16,583 nucleotides of DNA from Deltaproteobacteria bacterium (GTDB taxonomy: Bacteria; Desulfobacterota; Syntrophia; Syntrophales; UBA2210), in NCBI GenBank assembly GCA_016935935.1, contig JAFGPZ010000053.1, forward strand, positions 1 through 16,583, given 5' to 3'. The first letter of the stretch is position 1. The number at the start of each line of letters is the position of its first letter. Both the position numbers and the translations under genes were made by a program. Shown piece by piece: positions 1 to 8,562 of this stretch. The notes under the pieces were generated by a model, which saw nothing but the letters and a program-made list of their open reading frames with translations, had not been told where the DNA came from and ran no database searches.

Positions 1-2
1 AG

Positions 3-68
3 GCGGCCGTTGAAAAAATATGGAAGGAACTCTTGAAGAGAAAACACACGCAGAAGACAAGGAGATGA
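3..68 (+). CDS. C-terminal tail of an unknown upstream gene (partial)
   Basis: Frame 3 is open from the left edge and reads about 21 residues (AAVEKIWKELLKRKHTQKTRR) before a TGA at 66-68, four bases before the carbonic anhydrase start. The tail is helical and very basic, typical of a C-terminus, and the short gap would suit co-transcription. Too little is visible to name a family. The alternative is plain intergenic sequence that happens to be open for 22 codons, which chance alone allows. Confidence 0.35.
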   Translation, partial: AAVEKIWKELLKRKHTQKTRR

Positions 69-72
69 AACG

Positions 73-690
73 ATGACGGGCGAGAATGTACGAACCGATT
101 TCAACGCCGAGGTGTCAGGGCCGCAGATCGATCCTTCGACCTATGTCCATCCTCTGGCCTCGGTCATAGGGAGGGTCATCCTCGGAAAAAATATACTGGT
201 ATCCCCGATGGCGTCAATCCGTGGCGACGAGGGGCAGCCCCTGTTCATAGGAGACGATTCAAATGTCCAGGACGGGGTCGTGATACACGCGCTTGAAACG
301 GAGATGAACGGGACGCCGGTCGAAGCAAACCTGTACACGGTCGATGGAAAGCGCTACGCCGTCTATGTGGGGAAAAGAGTCTCGCTCGCCCACCAAGTCC
401 AGATACACGGGCCGGCCGTTGTGCATGACGATACCTTTGTCGGAATGAAGACCCTGGTCTTTAAATCTCAAGTGGGGGCGGGGTGCGTCATAGAGCCCGG
501 CTGCCTCCTCATGGGGGTTACCGTGCCGCCTCGCCGCGCCATACCGGCCGGTTCGATCATAAAGACACAGGAAGACGCGGATAGCCTCCCCGAAATCACC
601 GAAGACTACCCGATGAAAGATATGAACAGAGGTGTCGTCCATGTGAACACCTCTCTGGCAAAGGGATATCTGAAATCTTCCCGGAAATGA
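73..690 (+). CDS. cam: Gamma-class carbonic anhydrase (Cam-like)
   Basis: This 205-residue protein should hydrate CO2 to bicarbonate reversibly as a left-handed beta-helix trimer. The pattern closely follows archaeal Cam: VSPMASIRGDEG (43-54), SNVQDGVVIHALE (63-75) and SLAHQVQIHGP (104-114). The three expected metal-ligand histidines are H72, H107 and H112, spaced 35 and 5 apart. R50, D52, N64 and Q66 fit the conserved active-site positions, and E75 fits the proton-shuttle glutamate of the Cam loop, which CamH-type relatives lack. Hexapeptide-repeat texture runs through residues 25-165. There is no signal peptide, so it is probably cytoplasmic, unlike the secreted archaeal Cam. The start is ATG with AAGGAG about ten bases upstream. 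It is probably host housekeeping DNA rather than part of the CRISPR locus. Confidence 0.93.
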   Translation: MTGENVRTDFNAEVSGPQIDPSTYVHPLASVIGRVILGKNILVSPMASIRGDEGQPLFIGDDSNVQDGVVIHALETEMNGTPVEANLYTVDGKRYAVYVGKRVSLAHQVQIHGPAVVHDDTFVGMKTLVFKSQVGAGCVIEPGCLLMGVTVPPRRAIPAGSIIKTQEDADSLPEITEDYPMKDMNRGVVHVNTSLAKGYLKSSRK

Positions 691-699
691 GCTTTCCGG
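681..699 (+). terminator. Hairpin overlapping the carbonic anhydrase stop codon
   Basis: CCGGAAA (681-687) and TTTCCGG (693-699) form a perfect 7-bp stem, and the TGA stop codon lies in the 5-base loop. No T-run follows, so it is not a canonical Rho-independent terminator. It could be a 3'-end stabilising hairpin or chance. Confidence 0.3.
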
Positions 700-708
700 A
701 GAGTGGGG

Positions 709-804
709 GCTACAGCCTCCCCGCCCTCTTCAGGGCATCCTTGAAGGGGCGGTAAAACGCCTCGTTGTCGGCAATACCGCATTCTATGATAACACCGGCT
801 TCGC
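709..804. repeat. Left copy of a 96-bp direct repeat flanking the CRISPR-Cas locus
   Basis: This block matches 16299-16394 in the same orientation without gaps, with 8 mismatches over 96 bases by my count. Similarity begins at GCTACAGCCTCC and stops after TCGC. On the minus strand both copies encode the same protein tail, ending FKDALKRAGRL and a TAG stop. The two copies lie about 15.6 kb apart and enclose the whole CRISPR-Cas locus but not the carbonic anhydrase gene. Confidence 0.85.
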
Positions 805-955
805 CGACATTCTCCAGATTGATGATAAGGTTGACGCTCCTTCCGAAGGCGGCCATGGTATCCATCGTGCGGACGGCAGGATCCCGGCATATATCCCCAA
901 AAATATCTTGACATAGGTGGATTCGCGGAATAAATAACCCCACAGCTATCGGCAA
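710..955 (-). pseudogene. Possible gene remnant whose last ~30 codons are duplicated at the right flank
   Basis: The minus strand is open for about 81 codons. The last part reads FGRSVNLIINLENVGEAG and continues to FYRPFKDALKRAGRL, which looks like real protein rather than noise. The right-flank repeat preserves the same tail as DTGVVIERGIADNEAFYRSF then KDALKRAGRL. Several of the differences are conservative or synonymous, which suggests the tail was once under protein-level selection. The first 25 or so codons look random, and I see no clear ribosome-binding site, so this is probably the 3' end of a gene whose 5' part is lost. I do not recognise the family. Confidence 0.35.
908..936 (+). 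promoter_or_regulatory. Candidate sigma-70-type promoter upstream of the cas operon
   Basis: A perfect TTGACA (908-913) is followed by an exact 17-base spacer and TAAATA (931-936), which matches only three of six bases of TATAAT. It would give a leader of about 235 bases before cas6. A competing weaker candidate is TTCAAG (1010-1015) with TACAAT (1033-1038), also at 17 bases. This is the only sizeable gap before the run of cas genes, so a promoter somewhere here is expected. Confidence 0.35.
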
Positions 956-1068
956 TGTATGCCCGTAGTTTTCAAGTATTTTCGAACCACCAGCCTTTCA
1001 GCATCAAGTTTCAAGTTTTTTAGTTTCACCAGTACAATGTGCTTTTATTCCGGCCGCCGATGAGAGGT

Positions 1069-1108
1069 TCCGTTCCCCACAAAGGGAAAGCGTTTCTTAT
1101 GGAACGGA
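1069..1108. promoter_or_regulatory. 8-bp inverted repeat in the cas operon 5' region
   Basis: TCCGTTCC (1069-1076) and GGAACGGA (1101-1108) are perfect inverted repeats separated by 24 bases, about 70 bases upstream of the cas6 start. This could be an operator half-site pair or an mRNA stem-loop in the cas leader. There is no regulator gene nearby to link it to. The rest of 957-1178 shows nothing else I can support. Confidence 0.25.
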
Positions 1109-1178
1109 TCAGCCGTTAAAAGCAGTAAGTGTATATCGTCTCGAGAGCAGTTGATTTCATTCCGAAGGAAGGAGATCA

Positions 1179-2198
1179 ATGAACCCCTTAGCGATAAAAG
1201 TCGGCAGGTTCACGATTACATTAAGGACGCGGGAACCGATAATCCTGCCCCCCTATAAAGGCTCCACGCTCCGTGGCGGTTTCGGCCATGCCTTCAAGAA
1301 GGTCGTCTGTGCCTTGCGTGACAAGGACTGTGCCGATTGTCTTCTGAAAAATCAGTGCGTCTACTCCTACGTCTTTGAAACGCCACCCCCGACCGATACA
1401 ACAATCATGCGGAAATACCAGAAAGTTCCCCACCCCTTCATCATCGAACCGCCACTGGAAAAGAAACAGGGCTATAAACCGGGCGACGAACTGACCTTCG
1501 GTCTCACCCTCATCGGCAAGGCGATCGACTATCTCCCCTACTTCGTCTATGCCTTTGAAGAGCTGGGAAAAGCGGGCCTCGGGAGGGGGCGTGGAAAATT
1601 CGATCTCAAAGAAGTTCGTAGTCTGAATCGCAGCGGTGCCGAGCATAATCCTGATGCCGCTGAAAAGGAAACAGGCCCCGTAATATACAGTTCAAAGACA
1701 AGGATGCTCTCATCCTTCGAGGCTATCACCCTACCCATCTCCATGAACGGCACGGGACAATCCGATTCGACACGGCAATCCATAACTATCAATTTCCTGA
1801 CACCCACACGAATCATCTACAACGGCCACCGCACATTGATGCCTGAACTGGAATTCCATACCCTGATCCGTCAACTCCTGAGGCGAATCACACTACTCTC
1901 ATACTTCCACTGCGGCATTGACATATCGGGCTGGGATTTCAAGGGAATCATCGAAGCGGCCAAAGCCGTAACCGCAAAGGAAAACAATCTCCGGTGGTAC
2001 GACTGGGAACGCTATTCGGGCAGGCAGGACAAAAAGATAAAGATGGGCGGATTCACCGGCCGCATCTGCTTTGAGGGAAATATAAAGCCTTTCGAAGCAT
2101 TGCTGGAAATCGGCGAAACGCTTCACATAGGAAAAAGCACGGGATTCGGGATGGGGGGGTATCGTACCGAAAACATAGATGGAAAGGTATCGAAATAA
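1179..2198 (+). CDS. cas6: Cas6 pre-crRNA processing endoribonuclease
   Basis: This 339-residue RAMP protein should cut the array transcript within each repeat to release crRNAs. The N-terminal half carries the Cas6 pattern PPYKGSTLRGGFGHAF (24-39) and a zinc-like cysteine cluster, C44, C51, C54, C60. The C-terminal half has the glycine-rich RAMP loop HIGKSTGFGMGGY near the end, preceded by GGFTGRICFEG, typical of the larger Cas6 family found in mixed type III loci. H37 is a candidate active-site residue, but I cannot assign it firmly. The start is ATG behind AAGGAAGGAG. The stop overlaps the cmr1 start by one base (TAATG), so the two are translationally coupled. The dedicated Cas6 explains why the RT-Cas1 module downstream has no N-terminal Cas6 domain. 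Confidence 0.9.
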   Translation: MNPLAIKVGRFTITLRTREPIILPPYKGSTLRGGFGHAFKKVVCALRDKDCADCLLKNQCVYSYVFETPPPTDTTIMRKYQKVPHPFIIEPPLEKKQGYKPGDELTFGLTLIGKAIDYLPYFVYAFEELGKAGLGRGRGKFDLKEVRSLNRSGAEHNPDAAEKETGPVIYSSKTRMLSSFEAITLPISMNGTGQSDSTRQSITINFLTPTRIIYNGHRTLMPELEFHTLIRQLLRRITLLSYFHCGIDISGWDFKGIIEAAKAVTAKENNLRWYDWERYSGRQDKKIKMGGFTGRICFEGNIKPFEALLEIGETLHIGKSTGFGMGGYRTENIDGKVSK

Positions 2199-3139
2199 TG
2201 AAATATTCATTAAAGGCTCAGTCAGATATTTGGACCGGCAATGCGTCGGGTAGCGATGATTATTTATGCTGGACCGGCATGAAGGGATCGCTCAGATGGT
2301 GGTACGAAGCACTTATAAGGGGCCTTAATGGTTATGCTTGTGACCCGACAAGCCGAGAAAAAGGTGATAGATGCGAGTTCGATACAAAATCTTACAAAAA
2401 GACAAAAGATCTCGACTCTGAGTTGATGAAGATCTGTCCTGCTTGCCGGTTGTTCGGCTGTACTGGGTGGAGCAGTAAGATCAGACTGAAAATCACAGAC
2501 GACAAACAAATAATATTAAATAAAAGAATCTCGAAAGATGACTTATTCAGGATTGACCTGATCCCCATAAAAAATATTGATGATGCAGAAAAAACCTTGC
2601 TCGCTATGGCTGTGCGGATCATGGTGGAATACGGGTCCGTTGGAGGGAAAACCGTCTTCAAACCGTCGGAAAAAGACGAAAAACAAAAAAAACCGAATCA
2701 TCGAGATTATGGCCTTCTCCAATGGGCCGAGAACCCAGATCCTGCTGCATCAGCCGCGGCTATTGGAAAGTATAACTTAAAATGCACAGGCAAAGAACAC
2801 GGAGACAACAATCCTGAATGGCCTGATTTTAAATATTTCTGGTTTGTGAGGGGCACATATATCGACCGGCTTACGCACAATGATTTGGTTGGAAGAGACA
2901 CATATAATTCAAAGAATTATCTTACGAATGCCAGCCCAGAACAGGAATGGCTGGGTGGTGACCTGGGTAGTAACTCCAAAAAAGCAATCAGCAAAAAAAT
3001 CTTTTCTTTCCACAGCGCAAACCGGTGCTGGGGGTACACGAAGCGGAACAAGAATATGTTCGATACGCTGATAGCAGAATTAGCGGGCAAAGGATTTAAG
3101 TCCATCGAAAAAGGGGAGGACATACTGAATGCACTGTGA
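2198..3139 (+). CDS. cmr1: Cmr1-like RAMP (Cas7-family) subunit
   Basis: This 313-residue protein matches the Cmr1 signature: KGSLRWWYEALIRGL at residues 29-43, equivalent to the GxxRWWxRA motif, then CPACRLFGCTGW (80-91) with C80, C83 and C88 positioned to bind metal. In Cmr complexes Cmr1 caps the backbone near the 3' end of the crRNA. The region after residue 150 is less conserved and contains a lysine-rich stretch. The gene overlaps cas6 by one base and the next gene by 11 bases. Its base composition is clearly more AT-rich than cas6 just upstream. The first-motif match is strong; assignment to Cmr1 rather than another Cas7 paralogue rests mainly on it. Confidence 0.85.
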   Translation: MKYSLKAQSDIWTGNASGSDDYLCWTGMKGSLRWWYEALIRGLNGYACDPTSREKGDRCEFDTKSYKKTKDLDSELMKICPACRLFGCTGWSSKIRLKITDDKQIILNKRISKDDLFRIDLIPIKNIDDAEKTLLAMAVRIMVEYGSVGGKTVFKPSEKDEKQKKPNHRDYGLLQWAENPDPAASAAAIGKYNLKCTGKEHGDNNPEWPDFKYFWFVRGTYIDRLTHNDLVGRDTYNSKNYLTNASPEQEWLGGDLGSNSKKAISKKIFSFHSANRCWGYTKRNKNMFDTLIAELAGKGFKSIEKGEDILNAL

Positions 3140-4427
3140 TTTCTATTCAACTGCAAACAGGGAACTTAACAAACTCATTAATATGATAGTGATGAAAACG
3201 GATGAGAATGATCAATATTCCAAGAATATTCGTCAATCGCAAAAAAAGGACGATAAAAATAAACTGGAAAAGAAAAAAGCCGAAAACACTACACTTATTG
3301 ATGAGTTATGGAAGGCTTTCCGAAAATTCGTACCTTCGCCTTGCATCCAAGACAAAATACTTTTCTCTTTTGTTGCGGAAGCCGAAGGAAAAGAAAACGA
3401 AAAAGAGAAAATCAAAATTCTATTGGATCAATATGTCGCATCCTTTTCAAAAAGTTCCGAAGGTTTGCGGAAACAGTATTGCGACGCTTATGTAAAAAAA
3501 TTATGTGACAAACTTTATTATCTTCCCGATATTGATAAAGCATATTTCCCCCAATACTCATTTATATTAAATATCAAGTTTCAGCTTGAACGCCCCCTTA
3601 TCACAAGAGATGATGACGAATTCCACATCTGTGATAATCCTGTCAAAAAAGACAAAGTCTTCAAGATTCCCGTCATGCCTTCAAGCACCTGGAAAGGGCA
3701 TCTTCGGTGGACTGCAGGAAAGAAAGTCGAACCACCAGCGTCTGATGAAGAGAGAATGCTTACCCGCCTTCAGGCAGTAAAATTGTTCGGTAATGAAAAT
3801 GCCGCCGAAAAACAGTATCTCGATTCATTGATGTCTGATGAGACAGAACAAAAACGATTCATCGACGAGCTGAAACAATGGACAAGCAAAGACAGATTAC
3901 GAAAAGGCCGCCTGAATTTTTACCCCACCTTTTTTGAAGAGATCGGCCTTGAAGTCATAAACCCCCATAGCAGAAAGACGAAAGCGGGCACTAATCCCAT
4001 ATCTATCGAGAGCGTACCCACAGGTTCAACAGGAACATTCAGCCTGCTTTATGTGCCTTTTGATCTCATAGGACTGCCGGAAGAGACGGCAAGAAATGAA
4101 GTCATTGCAGACCTCGATATTATCTATGATTCCCTGAAAAAGATGATGCGCACCTACGGTTTCTCAGCGAAAAAGAGTAGCGGGTTCGGATTAATCAACG
4201 AACCATTCATCGAAGGAATCTTTGAAATGAAGGGAATCCCACTTTACCGAGAAATGACAGATGATGTCGATGCTACGGATAAAAATCACCCCTTTGCCAA
4301 ACTTAATCAGCTAAAAAAGAAGGGGGAAACAGTAATGGAAAAGGACAATAGCTTTTCAAAATTCAAGGAGTTAAAAGAATTAATCAAAAGGGTCAAAGGT
4401 GAGGTCCAGCGACATGAACATAACTGA
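3129..4427 (+). CDS. cmr6: Cmr6-like RAMP (Cas7-family) subunit with long N-terminal extension
   Basis: This is a 432-residue protein. The RAMP core starts near residue 140 (YSFILNIKFQLERPL), followed by VMPSSTWKGHLRW (182-194), the strand GRLNFYPTFF (about 260-269), INPHSRKTKAG then NPISIESVPTGSTGTF, and a C-terminal glycine loop YGFSAKKSSGFGL (343-355). The order beta strand, NPHS, NPISIESVP resembles Cmr6, where a HY/PHY segment precedes a P-rich strand. The first 130 residues are extremely rich in Lys, Glu and Asp and are probably helical. A charged tail of about 55 residues follows the core. It is longer than ordinary Cmr6 proteins (about 250-350). The ATG at 3129 lies ten bases after GGGGAGG inside the end of cmr1. 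Another Cas7-type RAMP is possible. Confidence 0.72.
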   Translation: MHCDFYSTANRELNKLINMIVMKTDENDQYSKNIRQSQKKDDKNKLEKKKAENTTLIDELWKAFRKFVPSPCIQDKILFSFVAEAEGKENEKEKIKILLDQYVASFSKSSEGLRKQYCDAYVKKLCDKLYYLPDIDKAYFPQYSFILNIKFQLERPLITRDDDEFHICDNPVKKDKVFKIPVMPSSTWKGHLRWTAGKKVEPPASDEERMLTRLQAVKLFGNENAAEKQYLDSLMSDETEQKRFIDELKQWTSKDRLRKGRLNFYPTFFEEIGLEVINPHSRKTKAGTNPISIESVPTGSTGTFSLLYVPFDLIGLPEETARNEVIADLDIIYDSLKKMMRTYGFSAKKSSGFGLINEPFIEGIFEMKGIPLYREMTDDVDATDKNHPFAKLNQLKKKGETVMEKDNSFSKFKELKELIKRVKGEVQRHEHN

Positions 4428-7400
4428 GCATTTAAAAAATCATGATCACATCCTTTTTATCGAACTGGCAGGCCTGCTCCACGACATCGGAAAGCTGAGC
4501 AAGGTATTCCTCGAATATCGAAAGACATGGAGAGGGGATTTAGATCCGCTTAGTTATTATAAAGACCCCCATGACAACAGATTCCTGGATCATGAAGAAA
4601 AAGGCATAATCCCCCACGACTTTTTTAAACCAATAAATGAATTATTAAATGGAGGCGTGGCATCTGCATGGGATCCTTGTTTCTCTATTTCAAAGGCTAT
4701 AAACCTTCACACAGAAAAAGAAGCCACCCTAATACTCCAAATGCTGAAGGCTGCCGATGGTAATGATTCCGCACTGGATCGTAACAACCCCCTATGGGAA
4801 GGGGAACAGAAAGAAAAGATATTCCAGTCGAACGTTTTCGGATACGAAAAAAATAATCCCCTGATACTTGATGAACAGGATGCCCTGAGAAAAGAATTGT
4901 ATACCCAACTGGGGGAAATACTCCCCAATTACTTAAAGACATTTGGGGAAGGGGAAAGACGGATAATCCTAGATAAAATCAAAATATCCTTTGAACGGGG
5001 ACTGGCCGACACGGCATGCCCCCAGAACGACACGACACTCTGGGAACACAGCTATGCGGTCGCTTCCATATTGAAAGTCATAGCGGTGCACAACCTGTTT
5101 TATGACAAACACGATAAGCAATTCATAAAAGAATACGATGACGTACGATTCGGCATCCTTGGAATCGGTTGGGACGGCTTGCGGTTCATTTCTTACGGTC
5201 AAAGAATCGGCGACCTGGTGGGGCGGCAGCAAGTCATAGAGAAAGTAAAGGCAAATATTAGAAATTTGATTGAACACAAATACTTTATCGGAAATGAGAT
5301 TTATACAGACATAGACGGCAGTTATTTTATCGTCCCGGCAGACTTTGACACAGAGGATAGATATACAGAACTGAAAATAACCATGCTCGATGAAATTTAT
5401 TCTGAAGCGGCGCATATCTCTAAGGGGGAACTCCAGCCACACATAGCCTGGCACGGTAATACCAATGCCCTCACATCGCTGGTTACAGTGCGCAAGCAAA
5501 TACAAGGGCATATAAGAGTTCCTTTCGATGCTTCTAATTCTTCACGTTTTTATCACTTCTCTGACTTACTGGACAGATACACATCAGCAAAGACAGTCTG
5601 CCCGATTTGCCGCCTCAGGCCCATAGAAAAAGAAGATACGAAAAAAAAGATCTGCCACATCTGTGAAGAAAGAAGAATTGCAAAGCCAACTTCAAAGAAA
5701 GATCCAGGCCTCCCTGAGGAAACACTCTTTCTAGATGAGATTATCGATAATGCAAGTGGAAAGGCCTGTCTTATTGTGGCTCGTTTCGGCCTCGACAGGT
5801 GGCTCGATGGCAGTATGATCCGCACTCTTTTTGTGGCGCCTTCAAAAGCCCTCGAAAGAGAAGTTGAAGGACTTGCAGAATACCTGCAGTTTGGAAAAGA
5901 TGAATTGGAAATAAAGCAATTTCTCAAAGAAAAAGGCTACGGGAATTTTAATTACAGCAGGATAAAAGATGACATTGATGCACTCTATCTTTCCAGTGAC
6001 AGGGAAAGAGCGCGTCACACATCTTTTCTCTATTACAGAAGAGACAAATTTATTCCTAATGATAAGGAGTTGTCAGACATAAAGCTCAAGTGGGAGAGAA
6101 TGTTCGATGATGCTAAGAAGGAAACAGGCTGTAGCGATCAGTCCCTTTTGTATAATATCATCACGGCAAAGACCCCCACCCCATCAACCATTCTTGATGT
6201 ATGGGATACAACCCTGAATTTCTTTAATGATTTTGCCAAGTCATTTCCCAGTGACCATGAATTAAACATTCCGGAGAGACAGCGACTACGCCTTGCCATA
6301 TCCTCCGAATTTGATGTGGTGAAGAAGGGCATTCCCGGAGGTACGATTGATGCCCGCGTCGTTGAGACCAACAAGGCTGTCGAAATAATCTTTATAGATA
6401 ACAAAAGTATCGAGGTGATAGGCGAAGTATTTCAAGATGATGCCAAGGAATTTTGGGGAGGGAAAATCCTTGAAATAACGGACAAAGAAAACCCCCTATA
6501 CCAAAAGTATTTCCGTGTCGAATCATGTCTCGAGGGAACACTTTATCGTCCCTGCCGAACCGTTGCTATTTCACCCACCCTTTTTATGGCCCTTGTACCT
6601 GCCACGAAGGCCCTCAAGATTACAACAATGCTATATGACGCGTACCAAAAGAATTTCAGCAAGGTTATGGGGCGCCTCCCATTCAGTGTTGGGAACGTCT
6701 TCTTCAAATCTGCCATGCCTATGTTCGTTGTGCTCGATGCGGGAAAACGAATGATTTCACAATTTGATCAATTAGCGGCTGGTACAGCATTGTCTGTCTC
6801 GGCCCTGAAAGCAAACAACGACAGCAACCGGTCTGTGATGCAGATTGATGCAAACGTTGGTTGTCTTGAACGAAACATCACATGGAAAATACCAGTGGCA
6901 TTGCAGAGTGGCAGTTGCGATTTTTACCATCCATACTGTTTTATCGAAGAAAGCGATGACTCCATAAAAGACACGCGAGACACCGCATTCAAAACATATA
7001 TGGGCAAAGTTATCCATTGGTCCGAGATCAACGTAGGCGATCGACTCAAGATTCATCCGAATTATTATGATTTTGAATTCCTTGACGCGAATACGCGGAG
7101 GCACGACATTGCCCTGAGTGGTAATAGACGCAAATCTGCTGTGATGAATTCCGCGACGAAGCCTTTCCTCCTTGAAGAACTGGAGCAGAGGATAGTTTAT
7201 CTATGGGATAAAATATTGAAAGGAAACGCTTCTCCTGAGATCAAGGATACCAAGCTCCGGAATGTACAGAGTCTTTTGTTGTCAAAATACAATGAATGGA
7301 ATGTACAGCTCGCGGAGAAAGATTCGTCCGAATACAATGAATGGATGGCTCTTGTGAGAACGTGCCTGAAAAAGGAATTTCCATTGCCCGGACAGGAGAT

Positions 7401-7497
7401 GGAAGCGATCACTGAAATGATTGAAAATGGGTTATTTTTCGAAACCCTTGAGATGTACTTTGGAATCATGAAAGAAAAACTCGGAAAGGAGAAATAA
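4414..7497 (+). CDS. csx11: Csx11, Cas10-like large subunit with HD domain and degenerate cyclase
   Basis: This 1027-residue protein is the effector's large subunit. An HD nuclease motif, LLHDIGKL, gives H23 and D24 in an intact context, with further histidines in LDHEE and WEHSYA. A zinc ribbon follows: C396, C399, C414, C417. The first palm begins near ACLIVARFGLD (451-461). In the second palm the stretch ISPTLFMALVPATKALKI lines up with the Cas10 pattern SGGDDFLALVPAxKAL, so GGDD is replaced by S720-P-T-L723. No other GGDD exists in the protein. Loss of GGDD in a very divergent Cas10 defines the Csx11/III-C group. I chose ATG 4414, nine bases after GAGG, over GTG 4399. It overlaps the previous gene by 14 bases. 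A helical C-terminal domain ends the protein. Confidence 0.88.
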   Translation: MNITEHLKNHDHILFIELAGLLHDIGKLSKVFLEYRKTWRGDLDPLSYYKDPHDNRFLDHEEKGIIPHDFFKPINELLNGGVASAWDPCFSISKAINLHTEKEATLILQMLKAADGNDSALDRNNPLWEGEQKEKIFQSNVFGYEKNNPLILDEQDALRKELYTQLGEILPNYLKTFGEGERRIILDKIKISFERGLADTACPQNDTTLWEHSYAVASILKVIAVHNLFYDKHDKQFIKEYDDVRFGILGIGWDGLRFISYGQRIGDLVGRQQVIEKVKANIRNLIEHKYFIGNEIYTDIDGSYFIVPADFDTEDRYTELKITMLDEIYSEAAHISKGELQPHIAWHGNTNALTSLVTVRKQIQGHIRVPFDASNSSRFYHFSDLLDRYTSAKTVCPICRLRPIEKEDTKKKICHICEERRIAKPTSKKDPGLPEETLFLDEIIDNASGKACLIVARFGLDRWLDGSMIRTLFVAPSKALEREVEGLAEYLQFGKDELEIKQFLKEKGYGNFNYSRIKDDIDALYLSSDRERARHTSFLYYRRDKFIPNDKELSDIKLKWERMFDDAKKETGCSDQSLLYNIITAKTPTPSTILDVWDTTLNFFNDFAKSFPSDHELNIPERQRLRLAISSEFDVVKKGIPGGTIDARVVETNKAVEIIFIDNKSIEVIGEVFQDDAKEFWGGKILEITDKENPLYQKYFRVESCLEGTLYRPCRTVAISPTLFMALVPATKALKITTMLYDAYQKNFSKVMGRLPFSVGNVFFKSAMPMFVVLDAGKRMISQFDQLAAGTALSVSALKANNDSNRSVMQIDANVGCLERNITWKIPVALQSGSCDFYHPYCFIEESDDSIKDTRDTAFKTYMGKVIHWSEINVGDRLKIHPNYYDFEFLDANTRRHDIALSGNRRKSAVMNSATKPFLLEELEQRIVYLWDKILKGNASPEIKDTKLRNVQSLLLSKYNEWNVQLAEKDSSEYNEWMALVRTCLKKEFPLPGQEMEAITEMIENGLFFETLEMYFGIMKEKLGKEK

Positions 7498-7499
7498 AA

Positions 7500-8561
7500 A
7501 TGACGTCTGTCGAAAACAACCCTTTTATGCCGAAGCGATACTACATGGTAACACTTGATCCCACCCATATAGGGACGGGAGGTTATCGCCTGGGTCGGGT
7601 GGACAATACAATCGTGCGTGAACATGGTTCTAACCTTCCAAAGATACCAGGATCGAGTATTGCTGGTGTTGCAAGAGCCTACACGGCTATGGCAATCCAG
7701 AGTGAAAACCCTTTGCGAATGACTTACCAGCGAGAACACGTAATAGAAATAATAAAACCCGATGGCACAAAGGAACCTAAAAAAACCTTTGAAAGCTGTG
7801 CCGGCAAGGGGCTACGCAACGGCGATGGTCACTGCGGCAAGCCTGACTGCGAGGTCTGTGTGCCCTTTGGTTTCTCAAAGGACGCTGGAAGTTTCCAGGG
7901 ACTTGCGCAGTTTTATGACGCACGGATACTCTTTTTCCCCGTTCATTCAAAAATAGGGCCCGTCTGGATAACCTGCCCGTCACTCTTAAAAGAAGAAGGC
8001 TTGTCAGACGCTGAGGTGTCCGTCGATAAAGGCAAATTCAAAGCCATGGACGGTGCCCCCGGCACATTAATGAACTTTGGGTGGTTGATGCTTGAGCGCC
8101 AGGAAACAACGGGCACAACTATCTCCATTCCCTCAATCGATGAGTATGATGCTTTTAAAGACATCAAGAATAGATGTTTCATACTGAACGATTCAGTTTT
8201 TCCCAAAGTGGTTAATGATAATCTGGAAGTCCGAACATCCGTGGCCATAGACCCCGCCACAGGCGCCGCCGAAGAGGGAGCTCTGTTTACCTATGAGGCC
8301 ATCCCGCGGCTGACTTTTATGAAGTTTGATATCGTCTATAATGATCCCTCTTTCTTCAAGTTGAATGGAAATGTCGATATCAATCTGGCAAAACCGAACA
8401 ATTATTCAGATCCATTGAGAAGCCCTGGTCGTGAGGATCAGGCCGGCTTTATGGCTTTTAACATCGAAAAAGGCATGTCCCTTTTTGAACACCTCGGTAT
8501 AGGTGGCATGAACACGCGGGGCATGGGGCGCGTCAAAGTCCTTAATATAGGAGGGTGTTGA
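7500..8561 (+). CDS. cmr4: Cmr4-like Cas7 backbone subunit, likely target-RNA nuclease
   Basis: This 353-residue protein has the Cmr4 N-terminus: HIGTGGYRLGRVDNTIVRE (23-41), where the family has GxGxxxGxxDxPIxRE, then LPKIPGSSIAGVARA (46-60). D35 occupies the place of the catalytic aspartate (D26 in Pyrococcus Cmr4) that cuts target RNA at 6-nt intervals, so the backbone is probably an active RNase. C100, C112, C117 and C120 form a likely metal site. A C-terminal glycine loop, GIGGMNTRGMGRV, closes the RAMP fold. It starts at ATG two bases after the csx11 stop, behind AAAGGAG. Several copies would line the crRNA. Confidence 0.9.
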   Translation: MTSVENNPFMPKRYYMVTLDPTHIGTGGYRLGRVDNTIVREHGSNLPKIPGSSIAGVARAYTAMAIQSENPLRMTYQREHVIEIIKPDGTKEPKKTFESCAGKGLRNGDGHCGKPDCEVCVPFGFSKDAGSFQGLAQFYDARILFFPVHSKIGPVWITCPSLLKEEGLSDAEVSVDKGKFKAMDGAPGTLMNFGWLMLERQETTGTTISIPSIDEYDAFKDIKNRCFILNDSVFPKVVNDNLEVRTSVAIDPATGAAEEGALFTYEAIPRLTFMKFDIVYNDPSFFKLNGNVDINLAKPNNYSDPLRSPGREDQAGFMAFNIEKGMSLFEHLGIGGMNTRGMGRVKVLNIGGC

Positions 8562-8562
8562 T

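Noticed and set aside
259..642. Minus-strand open frame of 127 codons inside the carbonic anhydrase gene
   Set aside because: It is the shadow of a clearly conserved + strand gene, with no independent start signals or recognisable protein motifs.
1..690. Carbonic anhydrase as an accessory CRISPR gene
   Set aside because: It lies outside the flanking direct repeats, ends in its own hairpin and is separated from cas6 by nearly 500 bases. The protein is an ordinary metabolic enzyme.
4399..4413. GTG at 4399 as the csx11 start
   Set aside because: The ATG at 4414 has GAGG at the right distance and puts the HD motif at the usual N-terminal position. The GTG start would lie before that site with poorer spacing.
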